Of a stretch of 64,000 nucleotides of DNA, positions 58,560 through 64,000 are shown one piece after another; position 1 is the first letter of the stretch; each line of letters begins with the position of its first letter. A program made the translations under genes and the position numbers. The stretch lies in assembly GCA_024364735.1 (NCBI GenBank), contig JAGFNQ010007681.1, positions 1 to 64,000 of the forward strand. The letters are read 5' to 3'. Origin of the DNA: Boesenbergia rotunda (lineage: Eukaryota; Streptophyta; Magnoliopsida; Zingiberales; Zingiberaceae). The notes beneath the pieces were generated by a model. The model was given only the letters and a program-made list of their open reading frames with translations. It searched no databases and was not told the DNA's origin.

Positions 58560-58960
58560 AGTTCACGATCTATGGTCGCCGCGAAGCAGAAGCAGAGAAG
58601 AGAAAGATAGGGGGATCACGATCTGTGGTCGCAATCTATGGTCGTCGTGAAGCTGGAGCAGAGAAGTGATGGGAACGGAGAAGAGAAGAGAAGAGATGGG
58701 GTGACGAAGTAAAGCAGAGCAGAGAAGAAACTTAGGTCGCCAAAGCATAGTAGAGAAGAAACAAATCGCCGAGAAGAAACTTAGGTCGCCAAAGCAGAGT
58801 AGAGAAGAAACAAATCGCCGAGAAGAAACTTAGGTCGCCAAAGCAGAGCAGAGCAGAGAAACTTAGGTCGCCGAGAAGAGATGGGGTGACGGAGCAGAGC
58901 AAATCGCAGAGAAGAGATGGGTGAGCCGGGAGAAACTTAGGTCGGCGAAGCAAAAGCTTA
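58560..58960. repeat. GC-richer purine repeat near right end of CACTA element
   Basis: Imperfect direct repeats of GAAACTTAGGTCGCC, AGAGAAGAAACAAATCGCC and AGCAGAGAAGAGATGGG. On the minus strand this is pyrimidine-rich, leader-like sequence upstream of the element's coding remnants and may have been the promoter side of its gene. Confidence 0.6.
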
Positions 58961-59363
58961 GAAGCGCATGGACCGGGATTTAGGTTACGGTAGAAAAGTA
59001 GAGAAGTGAAAAATAGGGAAAGCGGGAGAAATTTTGTTGCGCGCCTAGCTAATTATTTGTGGGAATTGAATAACAATTAAAACCGGTTCAGATTTTATTT
59101 TATTTTACCGGTTCAATTTTATTACTTCATCATTTAAAATTATAAATTTTATTGTAAGCCTTATTACTTCATTAAATAAAAATTACGAAGTAATTGTTAT
59201 TAAAAATTAGAAGTAAAGTCTATTTTTTTTAATCAATGAAGTCTAAAATTATATTTACTACGCCAATTTTAATATCGAAGTTTATTAATATATATTACTT
59301 CGTCATTAATCATCGCCGAAGTAATTATTGATGAAGTCTATTATCAAAATTCTACTAGTGTTA

Positions 59364-60388
59364 ATTGGATATTGAATCTTAAAAAAATCAAATATGATTT
59401 TACAAAAAAAAAATTAGTGTCATCAATCGATGAAAGTTAGAATTGACTTCAAAAACGAAATCTACGTTTAGCGTAAATGAATCTAGATTATTAATTTACT
59501 CAAAATTGATTACGGGTAAATGAGAAATTAATTATTTAAAATCAGCTCAAAATTAGCATAGAAAGAAGTAAATGAGGAATAGTCTCACATTTATAAATTC
59601 CAAGGGTATTTACTTCCTTATATGTGTTGTTGTGTTAATAGAGTTAAAAAAATACAGGCGTTCTCTTCTCACGGGCGAGCAAGTACTCGCACCTGCGAGC
59701 CCACCATGCGCGCAATGGGCGTTTTGTTGGCACACTTTGCACTTCGCAGAGAGAGATGATTGGACTCCTGACTGGGCGAACGAATGACAACCATTGGATC
59801 AAAGAGGGGTGCTGGATCATAAGTGACGCGATCTGGAGCGTTGATCGCGAAGAGTCGCGATCTGACCGTTAGTAATGAGACTTGATCCAAAGCGTCAGAT
59901 CGAATATGGCGGCTAAGATCAAAGGGAGATCTGAAGGGTTACAACCATCCAAATTTGGCGCCTGAGATCAAAGGGTTATCTGAAGGGTTATAGCCTTCTA
60001 AATCGAACGACCCAGATGAATCCTAAACCAAAGATCACAATTACTCACCAAAGGGTACCTCACCTCTTCTCCTTCTATAAATAGAATCCCCTGGATGCTG
60101 GAATCATTCATTCAATCATTCAGAGTTTAAAAAGCATACATCTCATCTTCTGCATCCAGAGTCCAAAAAACCTACGAGAAGGTTCACTGATATCGAAATT
60201 TGAAGTGTTGTTATTTCGAGACATCATCATTGTATCTTGGAAAATGAATTGCTGCTATCTATGAGCACCTATAGTGGAGCAATATCGTTTTACGGAGATA
60301 GTGTCGAACACTAGCCTCAACTATCTTATATCAATTTGCATCCTCCTCGACAGCAAACCCAACCAACTCACAATTTTAAAACGATATT
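59364..60388 (+). promoter_or_regulatory. Probable 5' LTR/leader region of copia element, TATA at 60076-60083
   Basis: TATAAATA at 60076-60083 is followed by about 300 bp of leader and then the gag ATG at 60389, as expected for an LTR promoter, R/U5 and leader. The LTR borders and primer site could not be found, so the 5' edge is undefined. 59640-59950 is moderately GC-rich; the part before about 59620 is AT-rich flank. Confidence 0.45.
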
Positions 60389-63300
60389 ATGGAAATTGAT
60401 ATGACCTTAATCAACGATGTTCCGACCACCGTTCCATATGGAGAGAAGCCGGAAAAGTTCAACGGAGCCAACTTCAAACGATAGATCAACGACATTCGGG
60501 CCGCCGTTTCGCACGGAGAGAAGCGGGAGAAGTTCAACGGAGCCAACTTCAAATAATGACAGCAGAAGATGTTGTTCTATCTGACAACGCTAAACCTTGT
60601 ACGGTTTGTGCATGAAGACCCACCAACCACTACGAAAGGTGATTCCAACAGCAAGGCTACATACGATGCATGGTTGCAAGAAGATTTCTTGTGCCACAAC
60701 TACGTTCTCAACGCATTGGACAATACATTATATAACGTGTATAGTATGATGGAGACGACAAAATTTCTGTGGGAATCACTAGAAAAGAAATACAAAATTG
60801 AAAATACCAGATTAAAGAAATTAATCGTCGGCCAATTTCTGGATTTCAAGATGGTGGATTTCAAGAGTGTAGCATCTTAAGTGCAAGACATGAAATTGAT
60901 ATTGCATGATCTGGATGTCGAAAGCATTAAGCTGAAAGAGTCGTTCAAAGTAACTGCGGTAATCGAGAAACTCTCTCCATCGTGGAAGGATTTCAAAAAT
61001 TACTTCAAGCACAAACAAAAGGAGATGAGGCTTGAAGACCTGATCCTAAGGCTACGAATAGAGGAGGATAATTGAAAGCTATCCGACTCCAGAGGAACAA
61101 AGCAGGCTATCAATGAGATGTCCAACCTGGTTGAGTCGAACGCCAAGAAGCCAAAGCTATCCAAAAAGAAGACTCAAGACAAGAAATTCAAGGGCTCGTA
61201 TTATAACTGCGGAAAGTCAGGACACATGTCCAAGGATTGTAGACGCCCGAAGAAACCAACCAAGAGTCAGAAGGATATTGCGAACCATGTCGCAACTTCT
61301 AATGACATTCTTCCCGATCTTTTGGAACTGGATCTCACTGCGGTCGTGTTTGAAGCTAACACGGTGGTGGACAACTCAAAGCAATGGTGGATCGATACTG
61401 GAGCAGCACGTCGCATCTATTCTGATAAGACGATGTTCTCCAAGTATACTCTGATAAGTATAAGAAAGTTCTATATGGGCAATTCCACTACATCGCCGAT
61501 TGTTAGACTCGGAAAAGTTGTTCTAAAGATGACGTCTGGGAAGGAGTTAACACTCATTGATGTGTTCCACGTTCCCGAGATCAGGAAAAACTTAGTTTCT
61601 ATATCAACACTTGCCAAGGCCGATTTTAGACTAGTATTCCAGTCAAACAACATTGTACTTACAAAGAATGGTGTCTTTGTATGTAAAGGATATTTAGAAC
61701 AGAGTTTGTTTAAAATGGTTGTAATGACTGTACATCGTGAATTTGATGGTAATAAAATAAAAGCTTCCAGCAACGTTGTTGAGTGTTTTAATTTATGACA
61801 TGATCGACTTGGACATGTCAATAATAATACTCTGAAACGTCTTGTCAAATTAAATTTATTATCAAACGTCAATGTTGACGAAACGCACAAATGTGAAGTG
61901 TGTGTGAAAGTTAAGATGATGAGACTACCTTTTCATTCGGTTGAAAGGTCAACGATTCCTCTAGAATTGATACATAGTGATTTGCATGACTTAAAATTTG
62001 TACAAACTAGAGAAAGTAAAAAGTATTTTATTGCTTTTATGGATGATTACACGAGGTTTTGTTATGTCTTCCTTTTAAAAAGTAAAGATGAAGCCTTAGA
62101 GACTTTCAGAACCTATAAAATAGAAGTTGAGAATCAACTTGATAAACGAATTAAAATAATTCGTAACGATAGAGGTGGAGAATATGATGCACCATTTGAT
62201 GAATTTTGTTCTGAATCTGGCATTATCCATCAGACAACGGCATCATACTCGCCTCAATCAAATGATGTTACTGAATATAAAAATCGAATACTAAAGGAAA
62301 TTATGAATGCCTTGTTGATCAATTCAGGCTAACCCTAGAACTTGTGGGGGGGAAGCTATATTATCGACAAATCACATTCTCAATAAAATCTCTCACAAGA
62401 AAAACGATAAAATGTCATACGAACTATGGAAAGACCGCGAGTCATCGTACAAATACTTGAAGGTGTAGGGGTGCTTATCAAAGGTCGAAGTGCCCAAGTT
62501 AAAGCATGTAAAGATCAGACCTAAAACATTCGAAGCGATATTTGTCGGATATGCCCATAATAGTAGTGCATATCGTTTCATAGTTCACAAGTCAGACATT
62601 CCTGATATTCATGTGGGAACAACTATAGAATCTCATAATGGAATATTCTTTGAAAACGTATTTTCAAATAAGAAGGGAAATGTTCAAAGTGATTGCAACG
62701 GAAGTTCTAACGAAAAAGACGTTTCTGAACTTAGTTGTCGTAAAAGGACTATTGACGATCAAAACTCAGAGCCACGTCGGAGCAAACGGGCTAAAGTTGA
62801 GTAATCGTTCAGGCCGAACTTCATGACTTTTATGTCGGAAATGGACCCAAGAGCATTAAGTGAATCCCTCTCTAGTCCCGACGCCCCATTGTGGAAAGAA
62901 GTTGTAAATAATGAAATCGAGTCTATCATGAATAATTATACTTGAGAATTAGTGGACTTTCATTCTGATACTAAATCATTAGGTTATAAGTGGATACTAA
63001 AACACAAGTATAAAGATGATGGATCGATTGACAAGTGTAAGGTCAGACTTGTAGCCAAAGGGTTCAAGCAAAAGGAAGGTCTTGACTAATTCGATACCTA
63101 CTCACTTGTGAAAAGGATTACGTCCATACGAGTGTTGATAGACATCGCAGCACTGTATTATATCAAATGGATGTTAAGACTTTGTTCTTAAATGGTGAGT
63201 TGGAAGATGAAATCTATATGAAACAACCCCAGTGGTTCGTAGTTCCAAGAAAAGAGGAAAAGATATGTCGACTTGTTAAGTTGTTGTACAGACTTAAACA

Positions 63301-64000
63301 AACGCCTAAATAATAGCACAAAAAATTTGACAAAATAATGCTGTCAAACAAATTCGAAATAAATGAATGTGACAAATATATTTATGTCAAAATCATACCT
63401 GAAGGTCTTATAATTGTCTGTTTATACATAGACGACATGTTTAAAATGGGCAGCAATCATGAGATAATCATGAGTACAAACAGAATGTTAACCAACAATT
63501 TTGATATGAAAGATATGAGTCGAGCAGATGTTACATTGAGAATTAAAATTTTCAGGACATCTGATGGGATAGTTCTAACACAATTCTACTATGTAGAGTT
63601 GGTTTTGAAAAGTTCAATGTGTACGATCTCTCTATAGTGAAAACTCCTATGAATCTAAATCAACACTTAGCGAAAAACCATGGTGAACCCATATCGCATT
63701 TGGAATAATCTTAGATAATATGCAGCTTGATGTATCTTACAAACTGCACACGTCCGAATATTACCTATACAGTCAACAAGCTGAGTTGTTTTACGAGTAA
63801 TCCAATAATATCCATTGAAAAGCACTGATGCGAGTTCTTAGATATTTGAAATATAATATGAACTACAGATTACATTACAGAAAACATCTCGCTGTCTTAG
63901 AGGGATACTGTGATGCTAATTGGATATCAGATATAAAATATTCCAAATCCACTATTGGATATGTATTCACGATCGGTGGGGGAGTGGTATCTTGGAAGTC
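60389..64000 (+). pseudogene. Ty1/copia gag-pol, heavily decayed, continues past window end
   Basis: In copia order: Gag from ATG 60389 (GEKPEKFNGANFKR, then MLFYLTTLNLVRFVHEDPP); a CCHC knuckle YNCGKSGHMSKDC at about 61203-61243; protease WWIDTGAARRIYSD at about 61386, with DTG kept; pre-integrase RLGHVNNNTLKRL at about 61805; integrase with HSDLHD, RNDRGGEYD and a degraded third motif; reverse transcriptase YKWILKHKYKDDGSIDKCK (about 62985) and CLYIDDMFKMGS (about 63420); RNase H CDANWISD (about 63912). In-frame stops interrupt it repeatedly (for example after 60879, 61071, 61796, 62329, 62942 and 63086) along with frameshifts. Expression is not possible. Confidence 0.9.
60410..60554 (+). 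repeat. ~70-bp tandem duplication at gag start
   Basis: Two diverged head-to-tail copies (60410-60480 and 60485-60554) share GAGAAG, AGTTCAACGGAGCCAACTTC and flanks. The first copy ends in a stop codon (TAG at 60482-60484). Confidence 0.75.

Larger units (their letters stand above)
54521..59360. mobile_element. CACTA (En/Spm) transposon, 4840 bp
   Basis: Ends CACTAGTAGAATTT and AAATTCTACTAGTG are inverted, with the 3-bp duplication TTA at 54518-54520 and 59361-59363. Both subterminal regions (54536-55260 and 59100-59345) are packed with TACTTCG/CGAAGT motifs in both orientations, the binding-site pattern of CACTA elements. The interior has a decayed Ulp1-like peptidase but no recognisable transposase, so the element appears non-autonomous. 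Confidence 0.92.

Overview
This is nuclear DNA of a flowering plant, probably a monocot. The reasons are spliced genes of plant-only or plant-type families (ATG9, OCTOPUS-like, plant O-fucosyltransferase-like), dense nested LTR retrotransposons of the Angela, SIRE and Tat types, a CACTA transposon, MITEs and long AT-rich intergenic DNA. The species cannot be named from the sequence alone.

Layout. 1-7625: 5' half of an Angela-type Ty1/copia element on the minus strand, with a 1404-bp SIRE-type solo LTR inserted into its integrase. 7626-12492: 3' part of a plus-strand Tat-type Ty3/gypsy element carrying an antisense extra ORF and a 3' LTR whose U3 is a minisatellite. 12493-15227: a possible orphan 3' exon, then an intact single-exon O-fucosyltransferase-like gene (minus). 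15228-27599: AT-rich DNA with a foldback element, a MITE family, an RTE-type LINE remnant and a GC-rich island. 27600-27914: complex I subunit B18/NDUFB7 (minus). 29010-32665: truncated Tat element (minus) whose LTR is split by an Angela-type solo LTR. 32.7-38.0 kb: a Cys-rich ORF fragment, a three-exon MESD-like gene (minus), and head-to-head with it an OCTOPUS-like gene (plus) with one frameshift. 41149-42009: Tat-type solo LTR with unusual TT...AA ends. 42481-52154 plus a leader exon near 53.3 kb: complete nine-coding-exon ATG9 (minus), with a Tourist-like element in an intron. 54521-59360: CACTA element with a decayed Ulp1-like peptidase. 59.4-64.0 kb: decayed Ty1/copia element (plus), running off the window.

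The host genes are unrelated housekeeping or developmental genes: mitochondrial respiration, ER folding, phloem-associated polarity, autophagy and glycosylation. They sit in gene islands between nested transposons. Nesting order follows from exact 5-bp target duplications: SIRE into Angela, Angela probably into Tat, and an Angela solo LTR into a second Tat element. The most unusual signal is a run of at least ten small stem-loops at 483-727 in the SIRE LTR. All ten have 8-nt loops, and the stems differ between cassettes in a mostly compensatory way. A second candidate is a short upstream ORF whose stop overlaps the ATG9 start codon.
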